Shown here: in pieces, positions 30,004 to 39,007 of the stretch
Numbering within the stretch: the stretch's first letter is position 1
Layout of the letters: every line of letters begins with the position of its first letter
NCBI RefSeq assembly: GCF_029626105.1
Contig: NZ_JARUBH010000009.1
Location: forward strand, 4,340,001-4,404,000
Length of the DNA stretch: 64,000 nt
Origin: Solwaraspora sp. WMMD792
GTDB lineage: Bacteria > Actinomycetota > Actinomycetes > Mycobacteriales > Micromonosporaceae
Reading direction: 5' to 3'
Notes under the pieces: generated by a model
Told to the model about the DNA's origin: nothing
Database searches by the model: none
Seen by the model: only the letters and a program-made list of their open reading frames with translations
Translations under genes and position numbers: made by a program

Positions 30004-30947
30004 TGACGGTTACAGTGGCGTACGAGGAAAGCACGGCCGGGCCGCGCATGCAGCAGGCGGCGCTGGCACACGTCTCCGTCGAGCTGGGACACCTGTACGC
30101 TGAGGACTTCGAGCGCGGCCCCGACTATCTCACTGAGCACTTCGCCCAGGTACGGCCGTGGCTCGAGGTGGTCAGCGCGCAGCAGGTGGCGCGGACCGGC
30201 CGGCCGGCGCGGCTGAGCACCTGCTTTCTGATCGACGACTACTTCACCCCGTTCGGTAGCCCGCGCCAGGTCTTCGAGCAGTTGCAGAGCGCGGCAAGGG
30301 CCAGCGGCGTCCAGCTCGATCACATCGCCCGCGAGTCGGGGTGTGTCCTCGCCGATGGCGTCCGGTTGGCGGAACTGGTACTCGACAAACTGGTGTCGGA
30401 GCCGACCCCCAATACCACCGGTGCCCGGCCGCCGACCGCCGAGACCGGGTGGCTGGCAAACGGCCTACGGTCGGCCGGCACCGATCAGGCGATGTCGTTC
30501 GTGCCGTGGACACCGCCGCGGGAGAACGCACGGAACAGGCACTCGATCTTCGTCGACGTGGAGCTGTGGGACGACCAGGGCGAGGACCGGCGTTGGGCGT
30601 GCACCTACCTGGCGGCGGTCTGGCAGCTGGCCCGGCTGGGGGTTCTCCGCGACAAGGACGGCGACGTGGCGGTGCAGGCCTACAAGGTCGACGAACTGCC
30701 GGACCAGTGGGCGGACCTGCCGGCCGTCGTCCAGGTCAACCCGAAGGCGAATCCATTCACCGCCTACCGGACCTTCTCCATCCTCAACTCCCGGTATCTG
30801 CCGGTGGAACTTGCTGCCCGGATCGTGCTGGGCCAGGTCGCCATCGACGATCACATCGTGCTGCAGATTCTGGAGCGGGCCCGGCGGGAGGGCATCACCT
30901 TGGACAAGTCGACGGTCGGACGGATCGAGTACGCGTTCGTCAACTGA
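30003..30947 (+). CDS. SCO2522-family conserved protein
   Basis: The 314-residue soluble protein has family features: VSVELGHLYAEDFERGPDYLTEHFAQVRPWLE, STCFLIDDYFTPFGSPRQVFEQL, and late NSRYLPVELAARIVLGQVAIDDHIVLQILERARREG. LIDDYF is strongly conserved in the SCO2522 group as I remember it. Its ATG overlaps the SCO2523-like stop by one base (TGATG). Its 3' end overlaps the convergent NACHT-HEAT gene by 8 bases. The function is unknown. Confidence 0.8.
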   Translation: MTVTVAYEESTAGPRMQQAALAHVSVELGHLYAEDFERGPDYLTEHFAQVRPWLEVVSAQQVARTGRPARLSTCFLIDDYFTPFGSPRQVFEQLQSAARASGVQLDHIARESGCVLADGVRLAELVLDKLVSEPTPNTTGARPPTAETGWLANGLRSAGTDQAMSFVPWTPPRENARNRHSIFVDVELWDDQGEDRRWACTYLAAVWQLARLGVLRDKDGDVAVQAYKVDELPDQWADLPAVVQVNPKANPFTAYRTFSILNSRYLPVELAARIVLGQVAIDDHIVLQILERARREGITLDKSTVGRIEYAFVN

Positions 30948-33900
30948 TCCGGCCTGGAGCGACCGGATCGCCGAGATCGCCCGGACCCGTGTCGGGAAAG
31001 CGTTCGACCTCCGCCTCGCCGGTCCACACCAGGGTCGCCTCGATGACCCGACGCACGTCCGGCGGCTGCTCGCGCTGCAACGCCGCGGTCAGTGAATCGC
31101 GTACTGCCTGATCATGCCCGAGGCGGCGGCCGAGGATGTGTACGGCCACCGTACGAACTGGCCGCTCGCCGTCGGTCAGCAGCTGCAGCAGTAGCGCCCG
31201 GACGTCCGGTAGGTGCGCGGCGACGGCCACCGCAGCCAGGGCAACGCAGCGCAGCCGCAGGTCGCCGCCGGATGCGGCGACGGCCGACAGCCGCAGGCGG
31301 ACCTCCCGGTTGGACTGGCACCAGGTCGCCAGCGACCGAGCCGCCGCGCAACGAATGTCCGCGTTCGGATCGGACAACCTGGTCAGCAGGAGGCCTGGCA
31401 GGTCCGGCCGGTCGGCGAACTGACGGACGGCCGCAGCGGCCACGGCCGTGACGACGTCCGGGTCCGGGTCCTCCCGCAGCCGGCCGCATACCACCTGGTA
31501 CGCGCGGTCAACCACCGCGAACCGGTTGGCCAGCAGGGCCAGGGCGGCGGCGCGCAGCTCCGGATTCGCGTCGGCGGTTCGCAGCGCCACCACCTCGAAC
31601 ACGGCTTGGGCGGCGGAGACGTCGTCCATCCCCTTCATCAGATCAAGTACGGCCGCAGCGGCCAGGTCGAACACCTCGGCGTCAACGTCCCGGGCCAGGA
31701 CGCGTAGCAACAGCGGGTGGTGCTCCGGTTCGAGCCCATCCTGCAGAATCCGGTTCAGCGCCGCCCAGCGGACCCTGGCCGACCTGTCGTCGTCAACCAC
31801 ATCGACGAGCAGCCGCCTGGCGTCACCGGTCAACTGCCGGTTCGGCAGGGCGGCCACGGCTGCGAGTCGTACGCCGGTGTCCGGGTCGGTGGTGGCGACA
31901 GCCGCGAATGCCTCGGCCTCACCCTGCTCGGCCAGGGCAGGCGTCAGCGCCCGTACGGCGGCGAGGCGCACGGCCGGCACCTGTTGCAGGTCGCGGGCGA
32001 GGGCCAGCACGGCCCCCCGCTGCCGGGGGTCCCGCATCAAGCCGACGGCCGATCCCGCCGCCAGCAGCGCGACCCGCACCCCGGGGTCGGGGTCGACGCG
32101 GACCAGCCCGATCAGATCGTCGGCGGTCGCCTCCTCGACGGGCAGGACCTCGACGACGACGGCGGCGAGGGCGGCACGGACCGCCTCGTCGGAATCGGCC
32201 CGCAGCCTGGACATGAGAATCTCGCGCACCTCGGCGGGTCGGTCGGCCAGCACCGCCTGCGCGGCCGCCCGGACCACCGTCGCGTCGGCATCGGTCGTGA
32301 TCCGGCGCAGGAACAGGTCGGGTTGGGACACCGGGTCGACCTCACGGGCGAGAAGCTTGATGGCCGCCGCCCGGATCGCGGCGTCCGGGGCGTGCTCGGC
32401 CCGGTGGGCGAGTACGCCCCGCAGGGCGACCGCCAGGGGCGAGCGGGCGAGCAGGGGCGGGGCCGCCAGCAGCAGCACGTCGGCCTGGGTGTCCAGTTCA
32501 CAGCGGTCGAAGAGGGCCTGTTCCACCCGGTCGCCCGGCTCGGTCAGGGCCGCCAGCAGCCGTACCACGGCGGCCCGGACGACGTGGCGGGCGTCGCTGG
32601 CGCAGCCGAGCAGCACCGGCAGCAGGCTGGGCTCGGCGTCAAGTTCCGCTCCGAGGTGCTGGACGGCGGCCAGTCGCACGTACGCGTACGGATCGTTGCG
32701 GGTTCGGTCGACGAGGACGTCGCGGACCCGCCTGAGCGCAGCGAACCGGCCGAGTGCCTCTACCGCAGTCAGTCGCACGACTGCCCGGCCGTCGCCGGTC
32801 GCGGCGGTGACGAGTTCGTCCAGTGCGGTCCGACCCGCGCTGGCGGCCGCTCCGGTCGCCTGTTCCCGGTCGGCGGCCTCGGCCAGGCCCTGCAGGGCGG
32901 CGTTGGCGATGCGGACGTCTCCCTGCGCGGCGATCGCCTCGCCCTGCCGGGTGGGCAGCTGGTCGGCTGGTCTGGCCAGGAAGCTGGCCAGCCGGGCGGC
33001 GTGGCCCGCCACCGCGTCGTCGATCCACCGGCCACGCCGGACGTACCAGGACAGGTAGGCTTCCCGGCCGGGCCAGGCCGGACCGATCACCGCGGCTGCC
33101 GGCAGGATCTCGTCCTCGATCAGCACTGCGGCCGCCGTGATCGCGTCGCGGGGTGGCCGCAGCCCGGGCAGCGCCTCCTCCAGATCTGTCTCCAGCAGCG
33201 GCGCGCACTGTTCCAGCAGGATCACCAACCGGCGCAGCAGGTGTTCGGCGGCGGGCACCCGGCCGATCCGGCGTACCTGGGACAGGCACTGCACCGCGAG
33301 GGCGAGGTTCCAGGGTAGCGGTGCGTTCTCGGTCACCAGCCAGTCCCCGTTGGTCCGAGCCAGTTGGTCGATCAGTTCTCCGTTGTCGGCCTCGCTGAGC
33401 TCGCCGGCGAGCAGCCGGAGGACCTCCCGCCAGGATGCCTCGGGCCAGTGTTGCCCGAAGACCTCCTTGACCCGCTCGAAGGACCAGGCGCGCTCGTGGC
33501 GGAACTTGTCGAGAATCGCGGCGGCGGCGAAGAACTCCAGGAACGTCCGGTGTACGAATCCGTACATGTGCGAGCCGTAGAGGCTCAGGATGAAATTCCG
33601 CTCGCGCAACTGGTCGATCATCCGCCCGGCTGTCTGGTGTGCGGTGGCGCGGTCGTGTTCGTACCGCTCCACCAGGTATTCGACGAACACCTGTACCAGG
33701 TCCTCGCGGGCGATGTAGCCGCCGCTCTGCCCTATGTTGCCGGTCTGCATCTCGAATGCCAGCCTGCGTAGTAGCTCCTGCTTGTCCTCGGCATCGAACT
33801 GGGCGACCTCGCCGGGTACCAGGTCCCGACTGACCTCCCAGTGCTCGACCAGCACGTCGGCGGCATGGTGGTAGAGCTTCCAGCGGTCACGCGGCAGCGC

Positions 33901-35370
33901 CTGGTGCCGATTGATGATTGCCAGAATGGTCAGCAGCATCGGATTGCCTGCCAGTTCCCGCAGCGGCCGGGAGCCGGTGATGTCGCGCATCAGGCCGGCG
34001 CTGCGTTGCGCCGCGTCGCGGGCGTCCTGGCCGAGCACCCCGATGAACCAGCGGGTCAGAAAAGTCCTGATCTGTCCAAGATCGAGGTCCTGCAGGGTGA
34101 AATGCGCGAAACCGGCGTTGGCCAGGGTGCGCCGGACGTTTCCGTGCGCCCGGGAGGTGTATTCCAGGATACGTGAGGTCACGATGACCCTGACCGTGCT
34201 GAACTGGGTCGAGAACGCCGCGATCTGCTCGGCCACCTCCTGTCGACGACGGCCGTCGAAGATCTCGTCGAGACCGTCGAAGATGACCACCGTGGGTGCC
34301 CCGGCGGCGAGATGGTCGTCCAGGGCCTGCGGGTGGAGAGCGAAGACGCCGGCCTCGTACCGGTACCCGAGGTAGCCGAGGAAGTTGGCGCACTTGCCCT
34401 CGGCGCGGATGGCCGCGTACATCCGGACCTCGACCACGATCGGCAGGCACTCCCGCAGCGGCGCCAGCCGCGGATCAGCCTGGCTGTCGGCAAGCTGCAG
34501 CGCGAGGTACCGCGCGACGGTCGACTTGCCGGCACCGGGATTGCCGAGCAGTACGGTCAGCCGGCGTTCCGGCTCGACCAGGACGTCGAAGACCGGCTGT
34601 CGTGGTTTGGCCCGGTACGCGTCGTGCAGCATCGCCATCGGCTCGGCGGCCACGTCCTCGGACCCGTCCGGGCCCCGCCCCGGGTCCGCGTCGGACAGCC
34701 GCGCCCACCACTCCCGGGGAAGTTCCACCGGCGGCGGATCGGCGCGCACACTCGGCTCGACGAAGACCGAGGAGAGGCTGACCCGCAGGGTGCCGGGGTC
34801 GTTCTGCGGTGGAGTGAGGGTGTCCAGGTCAAGGTTGCCCAGCTGGCTGCGGAGCTGGTCGAGGTAGCGTCGACGCGCCTGTGTGTCGAGCACCGGCACG
34901 GCCGGCGAAGCGTTCGCCAGATGTACGGCCAGCGCCGCCGTCGCCTTGGCCGCCAGGTCAGAAGAGTCCACGAACTTGCTGCACAGGTAGGCTCCCTCCA
35001 GACGTCTGCGGAGGGCGTCGACGCGGGACGCGTCGGGTTCCCGGTCGACGTACCGCCGTGGCCACCTCGCTTCCTCGTCGAGCAGGAAGATCAGGCAGGG
35101 CTTGCCGGCAGCGGCGGCGGCCTGGAACTCAAGTTCGGTGATCGAAGCGTTGTGCCCGGACGGGATGAAACCGTACCGCCAGGCGAAGATACCGAGGTAG
35201 ATGTCGCAGCGACGGACATCGGCCAGACAGCGGTCGAGAGGGCGCCTCGGTTCAGCTACGTAGGACTCCATGGCGACGTCCTGCAGACCCAACCGGCGAA
35301 TCGCCTCGGCAACCGCTTCGCGGCAGTCCACCAGGTCCTCATACGTCGCGGAGACATAGACCTTGGCCAT
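30940..35370 (-). CDS. Giant DUF4062-NACHT-HEAT STAND protein
   Basis: The 1476-residue protein has an N-terminal DUF4062 domain (AKVYVSATYEDLVDCREAVAEAI...YVAEPRRPLDRCLADVRRCDIYLGIFAWRYGFIP, about 1-110), a TIR-like Rossmann domain also found in NWD1/TEP1-type proteins. NACHT follows: Walker A LLGNPGAGKST (about 273-283), Walker B VVIFDGLDEIFD (about 357-368), VTSRILEY, AGNPMLLTILAIIN, and MYGFVHRTFLEFFAA near 605. From about 790 to the end are some 15-20 HEAT-like repeats (for example VRAALAAVV, VRLAAVAAL, VRWAALNRIL). ATG 35370 follows GGGGAG; an extension to 35457 is unsupported. It fits an immune-type sensor: effector, switch and repeat ligand platform. Confidence 0.92.
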   Translation of the reverse strand: MAKVYVSATYEDLVDCREAVAEAIRRLGLQDVAMESYVAEPRRPLDRCLADVRRCDIYLGIFAWRYGFIPSGHNASITELEFQAAAAAGKPCLIFLLDEEARWPRRYVDREPDASRVDALRRRLEGAYLCSKFVDSSDLAAKATAALAVHLANASPAVPVLDTQARRRYLDQLRSQLGNLDLDTLTPPQNDPGTLRVSLSSVFVEPSVRADPPPVELPREWWARLSDADPGRGPDGSEDVAAEPMAMLHDAYRAKPRQPVFDVLVEPERRLTVLLGNPGAGKSTVARYLALQLADSQADPRLAPLRECLPIVVEVRMYAAIRAEGKCANFLGYLGYRYEAGVFALHPQALDDHLAAGAPTVVIFDGLDEIFDGRRRQEVAEQIAAFSTQFSTVRVIVTSRILEYTSRAHGNVRRTLANAGFAHFTLQDLDLGQIRTFLTRWFIGVLGQDARDAAQRSAGLMRDITGSRPLRELAGNPMLLTILAIINRHQALPRDRWKLYHHAADVLVEHWEVSRDLVPGEVAQFDAEDKQELLRRLAFEMQTGNIGQSGGYIAREDLVQVFVEYLVERYEHDRATAHQTAGRMIDQLRERNFILSLYGSHMYGFVHRTFLEFFAAAAILDKFRHERAWSFERVKEVFGQHWPEASWREVLRLLAGELSEADNGELIDQLARTNGDWLVTENAPLPWNLALAVQCLSQVRRIGRVPAAEHLLRRLVILLEQCAPLLETDLEEALPGLRPPRDAITAAAVLIEDEILPAAAVIGPAWPGREAYLSWYVRRGRWIDDAVAGHAARLASFLARPADQLPTRQGEAIAAQGDVRIANAALQGLAEAADREQATGAAASAGRTALDELVTAATGDGRAVVRLTAVEALGRFAALRRVRDVLVDRTRNDPYAYVRLAAVQHLGAELDAEPSLLPVLLGCASDARHVVRAAVVRLLAALTEPGDRVEQALFDRCELDTQADVLLLAAPPLLARSPLAVALRGVLAHRAEHAPDAAIRAAAIKLLAREVDPVSQPDLFLRRITTDADATVVRAAAQAVLADRPAEVREILMSRLRADSDEAVRAALAAVVVEVLPVEEATADDLIGLVRVDPDPGVRVALLAAGSAVGLMRDPRQRGAVLALARDLQQVPAVRLAAVRALTPALAEQGEAEAFAAVATTDPDTGVRLAAVAALPNRQLTGDARRLLVDVVDDDRSARVRWAALNRILQDGLEPEHHPLLLRVLARDVDAEVFDLAAAAVLDLMKGMDDVSAAQAVFEVVALRTADANPELRAAALALLANRFAVVDRAYQVVCGRLREDPDPDVVTAVAAAAVRQFADRPDLPGLLLTRLSDPNADIRCAAARSLATWCQSNREVRLRLSAVAASGGDLRLRCVALAAVAVAAHLPDVRALLLQLLTDGERPVRTVAVHILGRRLGHDQAVRDSLTAALQREQPPDVRRVIEATLVWTGEAEVERFPDTGPGDLGDPVAPGRIS

Positions 35371-35443
35371 CCGCAACTCCCCGGCAAGCGCCCACAGCGA
35401 GGTTCTACCGTAAACGCAACGCGCAAGGCGCGGTACCCCGTGT

Positions 35444-36388
35444 TCAGGCCGTGGCACCGACGAGTGCGAATGCCTCCTTTGCGCACGCCCAGGACAGGCT
35501 CACCCCGCTACCTCCGTGACCGTAATTGTGGATCAACCAGTCCTGCTCCCGTTCGACCCGAACACTGGGCCGCATCGGACGGAACCCGGCCCGCCACTCG
35601 AGAATTTCCGACCCGGCCAGCAACGGCTCGATCGCGGCGCACCGGGCGACGATGCGACGCAACGCGTCCGGACCGTTCACCGGCACGCTCTCCACGGTGC
35701 TCCCGAGCACCACCCGGTCCGGCCCATGCGGCACGAACCAGGTCAGCTCGGGTGCCTCGCCCGCTTCGGCAAAGAACGCGTCGAGGCCGGGATTGGTGAC
35801 CACCACGACCCGACCGAGCAACGGGGTGACCGACGGGTCCGGCACCAGTTGCCGCGCGCCGCTGCCGGTACAGTTGACGACCAGGTCTGCGGCGGCCCGT
35901 AGTGCGGCGAGGTCGTCGACGTCGGCGACGGCCATCGTGCCACCGGCGGCGAGGAGCCGCCGGGCGAGGTACGTCGAGTAGACCGGCATGTCGACCGACG
36001 CCGTGGTGAAGCGCCAACCGCTGTGGTAGCCCGACGGCAGGTCCTCCGAGCGGCAGTACTCGAACCCGGGGAGGTCACAGAGCAGTGCGTTCGGCTGTGC
36101 CGGTCCCCGGGCGGCCTCGATCCCGGAGACCAGCCGCACCCCGGTCTGCACCGGGTCGGCGGCGAGTACGGCGAGTTCGGACAGAGTATCGGCAGCCCAC
36201 CGCCCGCTGCGCGGATCGTCGGTGAGGTACGGCCCCCACATGGCGCCAGCGGCGCATGAGTCGGTGTTGGGTGGTAGCTCCCGGGCCAGTACCCGCACGG
36301 TCAGGCCGCGCTCAGCGAACCAGACGGCGGTCGTCAGACCGATCACTCCGGCGCCGACGATGCAGGCATCGACCACTCTAGAAGTCAC
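35444..36388 (-). CDS. D-amino-acid oxidase-like FAD enzyme
   Basis: The 314-residue flavoprotein has N-terminal VDACIVGAGVIGLTTAVWFAERGLTVRVLAR (FAD Rossmann, GxGxxG), TSDSCAAGAMWGPY-like early loop, VNCTGSGARQL, FVPHGPDRVVLGST, and the DAO C-terminal signature GFRPMRPSVRVE then NYGHGGSGVSLSWACA. DAO enzymes oxidise D-amino acids to keto acids with O2. The R in RPSVRVE is the usual substrate carboxylate partner. The start is GTG 36388; no strong ribosome site is seen, and a second GTG lies four codons in. It sits between the NACHT-HEAT gene and the SCO2521-like gene; no known link explains this. Confidence 0.87.
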   Translation of the reverse strand: MTSRVVDACIVGAGVIGLTTAVWFAERGLTVRVLARELPPNTDSCAAGAMWGPYLTDDPRSGRWAADTLSELAVLAADPVQTGVRLVSGIEAARGPAQPNALLCDLPGFEYCRSEDLPSGYHSGWRFTTASVDMPVYSTYLARRLLAAGGTMAVADVDDLAALRAAADLVVNCTGSGARQLVPDPSVTPLLGRVVVVTNPGLDAFFAEAGEAPELTWFVPHGPDRVVLGSTVESVPVNGPDALRRIVARCAAIEPLLAGSEILEWRAGFRPMRPSVRVEREQDWLIHNYGHGGSGVSLSWACAKEAFALVGATA

Positions 36389-36579
36389 TACTCGACATTA
36401 TGGGGTCACGGCGTGCCAACACATCGCCCGCTTCGTCTCGCCCGACGGAACGGACCCCCGGAGAGGGTCCTATCCTGCGCACAGCGTGCTGTTCGGTCAC
36501 CAGATGTCGTTAGTTGCAGAGACTGCGCGTCCGCCCCCAGGCGCCGGTGACCACGGCAGCCATCCACCACGGAGAAACA

Positions 36580-37527
36580 ATGTTCACCTTCGGCGAAGTC
36601 CACACGGGGCTGCTACAGAACTCCACGCCGCTCACCACGGACCGGGCGGCCGAGGTGCTGAGCCCGTTGTGCGGCGCACAGTTACAGCGATTCGAGCGAC
36701 CGATGCAACGGATCATAACTGCGGATCGCCCGATCGGCGTGGACTGCCGGCTTCCTGCTGCCTCCGGCGGAAACCCGCATGTTGTCGGTACCGTGCTGTG
36801 GCACGCCGGCATCACCGGGGGCCATCTCGCGCAGAGCAACGTGTTCGCGGCCGTGGTGCCGGCTGCGGAGCGGCGCCGGATGCCCTGGGAGCACTACACA
36901 GCCTTCCCCGGGCGCCTGGAGCTGCTCAGCGACGCCAAGCCCGAGGACCTGACACAGGGATACCTCCACGGTAGGAGTCGGCCCAACGATCTGGACACCA
37001 CAGCGATCGCGACCCAAGCGTTCGACCGGTTGCAGAGGTCGCAGTTGCTGGACCGGCGACCCACGCTGCGTACCAGGCGCACCAGGCTGCGCTGGACGGC
37101 CACCGGCACCGGAAAGACGCCCCAGCCGATCACCGTGACGTTCCGGATGGTCTCAGAGGACCTGCGTACCGTCGACGTCAAGGTGGCCGACGAGTTCGTC
37201 CCGGGTGTCCTGGGGCTGTGCGAGGATCTGGCGCTGCACGACTGGCTGCTGACCACCGTGTCCCGGTTGCTCGAACTCACCCTCACCACCCGACTCGGTC
37301 CGGTCGAGAAGGCCGACCAGCTGCGTCCCGCGGTGGAGTACTTCCTGCACCTGTGGATGCCGGGAGCCCGGGTCGACGAGGTACTCAAGCCGGTATGGCA
37401 GGAACTGGACCGCCGCCCCGGTTTCAGCCGGCAGTGGGACACGTCGGTGGCGCGGGTACGCGACCAGATCAGCCTGGGCACGATCGAGTTGCTGAAGCTC
37501 ACGCATGCACTGCGGCGAGATGCTTGA
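36580..37527 (+). CDS. SCO2521-family conserved protein
   Basis: The 315-residue protein starts MFTFGEVHTGLLQNSTPLTTDRAAEVLSPLCGAQLQRFERPMQRIITADRPIGVDCRLP, which resembles the SCO2521 family N terminus (GEV-TGLLQNS) as I recall it. A VGTVLWHAGITGGHLAQSN segment and a helical C-terminal half (WLLTTVSRLLELTLTTRLG, DQLRPAVEYFLHLWMPGARVDEVLKPVWQEL) follow. ATG 36580 follows GGAG; a frame extension to 36514 has none. In other genomes it is next to SCO2522-2525 homologues; here two minus-strand genes separate it from them. The function is unknown. Confidence 0.72.
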   Translation: MFTFGEVHTGLLQNSTPLTTDRAAEVLSPLCGAQLQRFERPMQRIITADRPIGVDCRLPAASGGNPHVVGTVLWHAGITGGHLAQSNVFAAVVPAAERRRMPWEHYTAFPGRLELLSDAKPEDLTQGYLHGRSRPNDLDTTAIATQAFDRLQRSQLLDRRPTLRTRRTRLRWTATGTGKTPQPITVTFRMVSEDLRTVDVKVADEFVPGVLGLCEDLALHDWLLTTVSRLLELTLTTRLGPVEKADQLRPAVEYFLHLWMPGARVDEVLKPVWQELDRRPGFSRQWDTSVARVRDQISLGTIELLKLTHALRRDA

Positions 37528-37581
37528 GCCGACGTTTCAGGCCGGGACGCCAATGGCGGCGACCGGGCTGACCCGGGCGGA

Positions 37582-38202
37582 TCAGCTGGTCGGGAAGTCC
37601 TCGCCGAGGATGGTACGCAGCCGCTGCAGCGCCCGCATGCTGCACATCTTCACCGCCGAGCTGGTGATGCCGAGGATCTCGGCGACGGCCTGCACGCTCT
37701 GATCCTCCCAGTACCGCAGCACCAGCACCGCCCGGTCGCGCACCGGAAACTCCGCCAGCGCCTGCAGCAACGCCACCTGCAGCTCGGTCGAGCCGCCAGC
37801 GGTCGGCCGGGCCGCCGGCTCGGGCGGCTCGGCGAGCACCAGCTCGGTGCGGCTGCGCCGCTTCATCGCGTCGGAGACCGCGTTGATCAGGACCCGACGG
37901 CTGTACGCGTCCAGGTTCGCCGTGGGCCAGATCCGGTTCCACGAGGCGTACATCCGGGTGAAGGTGATCTGGGTGAGGTCCTGCGCGAGATGCCAGTCCC
38001 GGCACATCAGGTACGCGACGCGGCGCAGCCGGGGAGCCGCGTCGACGACGAACGCGGTGAACGCCTCGTCCCCGGCCACTCGCTGATTCCGACGGCTGGC
38101 GGCCCAGCGGGTCAGCGGACCGCCGCCGCGCTCAGACCTCGTCGGTGCCGGCTCCGCCGGTAGGTCCGCGGCGACCGGCGCTACGACCCGAACCCCACTC
38201 AC
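37582..38202 (-). CDS. SigE-type ECF sigma factor
   Basis: The 206-residue sigma factor has region 2 (FVVDAAPRLRRVAYLMCRDWHLAQDLTQITFTRMYASWNRI) and region 4 (LAEFPVRDRAVLVLRYWEDQSVQAVAEILGITSSAVKMCSMRALQRLR). This fits the actinobacterial SigE70 subgroup. The first 40 residues are an extra low-complexity tail. The start ATG at 38202 overlaps the stop of the preceding membrane protein gene (ATGA), so the sigma factor is translated after it, the reverse of the usual sigma then anti-sigma order. Confidence 0.9.
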   Translation of the reverse strand: MSGVRVVAPVAADLPAEPAPTRSERGGGPLTRWAASRRNQRVAGDEAFTAFVVDAAPRLRRVAYLMCRDWHLAQDLTQITFTRMYASWNRIWPTANLDAYSRRVLINAVSDAMKRRSRTELVLAEPPEPAARPTAGGSTELQVALLQALAEFPVRDRAVLVLRYWEDQSVQAVAEILGITSSAVKMCSMRALQRLRTILGEDFPTS

Positions 38203-38834
38203 TCGCCCACCTGCTTGTCCGTGCCGTACCGGCAGAACCAGCCGGTGACCGTCTCGACGCCGGGCATCGCCTGTAGTCCGCCGCTGACCTGCTGGTACGC
38301 CGATGGGTTCGCCAAGGTGATCCGAAAGGACTCTGGCAACTGGTCTGGGGTCACCTTCTCCATCAGGTCGGGATGATCGAGCAGAACGGCAGGATCGTCC
38401 TGGTACCGCCGTACGAACCGCTGGTATGCGTCCTGCCGGCTCTCATACTCCACCGACCCAACCTGCGGGTCGGCCCGCAGCGCCGCGTCGACAGCGCGCC
38501 GCTGCTCGGCGGTCACGTCGACGCTCAGGTAGACGGCAGCTTCGGTCGCCACGTCATCGCTGGTGGGACGCACCAGTTCGCAGCCGGGCGAGGCTGACGG
38601 CGTCGGCACCTGCGCCGGCACCGGGGCCGGTGCGTCCGGGACGGGTGCCGCCAGGCCGGCTGCGACGGCGGCGAGGGCGGCCACGGCGACAGCGGTACCG
38701 CCGATCGTGAGCCGCCGACGTCGACGTAGTCGGACACCGCCGGCCATGGCTGCTCGGGCCAGGTCGGCCGGCGGCGCCGGTGGTGCCGGTTCGCTGTCGA
38801 GCGCCCGGTCGAAGTACGTCCGCAACTGTTCCAT
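38199..38834 (-). CDS. Membrane protein with FtsX extracellular-domain-like region
   Basis: The 211-residue protein has a cytoplasmic N terminus of about 45 residues, one membrane segment (LTIGGTAVAVAALAAVAAGLAAP), a proline-rich linker and an extracytoplasmic domain. That domain (VYLSVDVTAEQRRAVDAALRADPQVGSVEYESRQDAYQRFVRRYQDDPAVL...VTPDQLPESFRITLANPSAYQQV) matches the FtsX extracellular domain. It lacks the four FtsX transporter helices. The short N terminus could hold the sigma factor at the membrane, so an anti-sigma or sensor role is plausible but inferred. ATG 38834 has no good ribosome site. Confidence 0.8.
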   Translation of the reverse strand: MEQLRTYFDRALDSEPAPPAPPADLARAAMAGGVRLRRRRRLTIGGTAVAVAALAAVAAGLAAPVPDAPAPVPAQVPTPSASPGCELVRPTSDDVATEAAVYLSVDVTAEQRRAVDAALRADPQVGSVEYESRQDAYQRFVRRYQDDPAVLLDHPDLMEKVTPDQLPESFRITLANPSAYQQVSGGLQAMPGVETVTGWFCRYGTDKQVGE

Positions 38835-39007
38835 GCAGAAGAAGACCGGTCGACGCGGCGGACCGGTCACGGCCGGGGGCCGGTGATCCGCAGATCGATC
38901 CGGTCCGGCTGGTCGTGCGTATTTGTGGGTGTCCGGTGGTACGGATATCGTGCTGAGTCCGGTCCGGCAGGGCGCACCGCCTGGCCGACTACCAGGAAGG
39001 CCCGAAC

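Noticed and set aside
31448-33318. Plus-strand frames of over 500 codons opposite the HEAT repeats
   Set aside because: Products are Arg/Ser/Ala or Gly/Gln/Arg low complexity without family signals; the HEAT pattern on the minus strand is clear.
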